Positions 6,209 to 6,257 of a stretch of DNA of 6,257 nt are shown piece by piece. This stretch comes from Lachnospiraceae bacterium UBA1721 (GTDB lineage Bacteria; Bacillota; Clostridia; Lachnospirales; Lachnospiraceae). The stretch spans positions 1 to 6,257 of the forward strand of contig DCIR01000011.1 of NCBI GenBank assembly GCA_002317155.1, read 5' to 3'. Below the pieces are notes generated by a model. The model saw only the letters and a list, made by a program, of their open reading frames with translations, searched no databases and was not told where the DNA came from. The position numbers were made by a program, and so were the translations under genes. The number at the start of each line of letters is the position of its first letter. Position 1 is the stretch's first letter.

Positions 6209-6236
6209 AAAAAGCGCGATTTTTGTCGCGCTTTTT
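6209..6236 (+). terminator. Strong intrinsic terminator after the pyrE unit
   Basis: AAAAAGCGCGA (6209-6219) pairs perfectly with TCGCGCTTTTT (6226-6236) around a TTTTTG loop. The GC-rich 6-bp core is flanked by an A run and a U run, the classic Rho-independent form, beginning 16 nt after the small membrane protein stop. Because the A run faces a U run, it can work in both directions and could also serve a convergent gene beyond the window. Confidence 0.93.
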
Positions 6237-6257
6237 AATTATTTAAGATGAAAAAAC

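Noticed and set aside
6248..6257. ATG-AAA-AAA at the right edge as start of a further gene
   Set aside because: No ribosome binding site precedes it and only ten bases are visible, so it cannot be supported.

Overview
The window looks like chromosome of a low-to-mid GC Gram-positive Clostridia, most likely a Lachnospiraceae member of the Butyrivibrio/Roseburia/Pseudobutyrivibrio kind. The reasons are a DUF4317-family protein, a hybrid kinase built in the style common in that family, strong AGGAGG-type ribosome binding sites, and a small membrane protein directly behind pyrE. The genus assignment is inference from protein character, not from a marker gene.

Layout: (1) positions 1-143 are non-coding and hold a hairpin terminator for the first gene; (2) 144-1289, minus strand, a DUF4317 protein of unknown function; (3) 1290-1450, a divergent promoter region; (4) 1451-4294, plus strand, a 947-residue membrane hybrid histidine kinase with an internal phosphorelay (HisKA, ATPase, degenerate receiver, receiver, HPt); (5) 4308-5168, plus strand, a DegV/FakB-type fatty-acid-binding protein only 13 nt after the kinase, so almost certainly co-transcribed with it; (6) 5169-5303, a spacer with an inverted repeat at the degV end, an orphan minus-strand translation start, an 11-nt-periodic TAGG repeat and a probable pyrE promoter; (7) 5304-5981, pyrE, orotate phosphoribosyltransferase; (8) 6040-6192, a 50-residue single-span membrane protein; (9) a strong intrinsic terminator at 6209-6236.

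How it fits together: three transcription units are likely, namely the DUF4317 gene alone (leftward), kinase-degV (rightward), and pyrE-small membrane protein (rightward, closed by the terminator). The kinase carries the phosphorelay modules up to HPt but has no DNA-binding or enzymatic output domain and no response regulator beside it, so its output must lie elsewhere. The only local partner is the DegV protein, which suggests, without proving, a link between the sensor and fatty-acid or envelope state. pyrE stands apart from other pyrimidine genes here. I found no mobile element, CRISPR array, tRNA or rRNA, and no clear sign of a wholly new system; the most curious points are the kinase-DegV pairing and the orphan antisense start in the degV-pyrE spacer.
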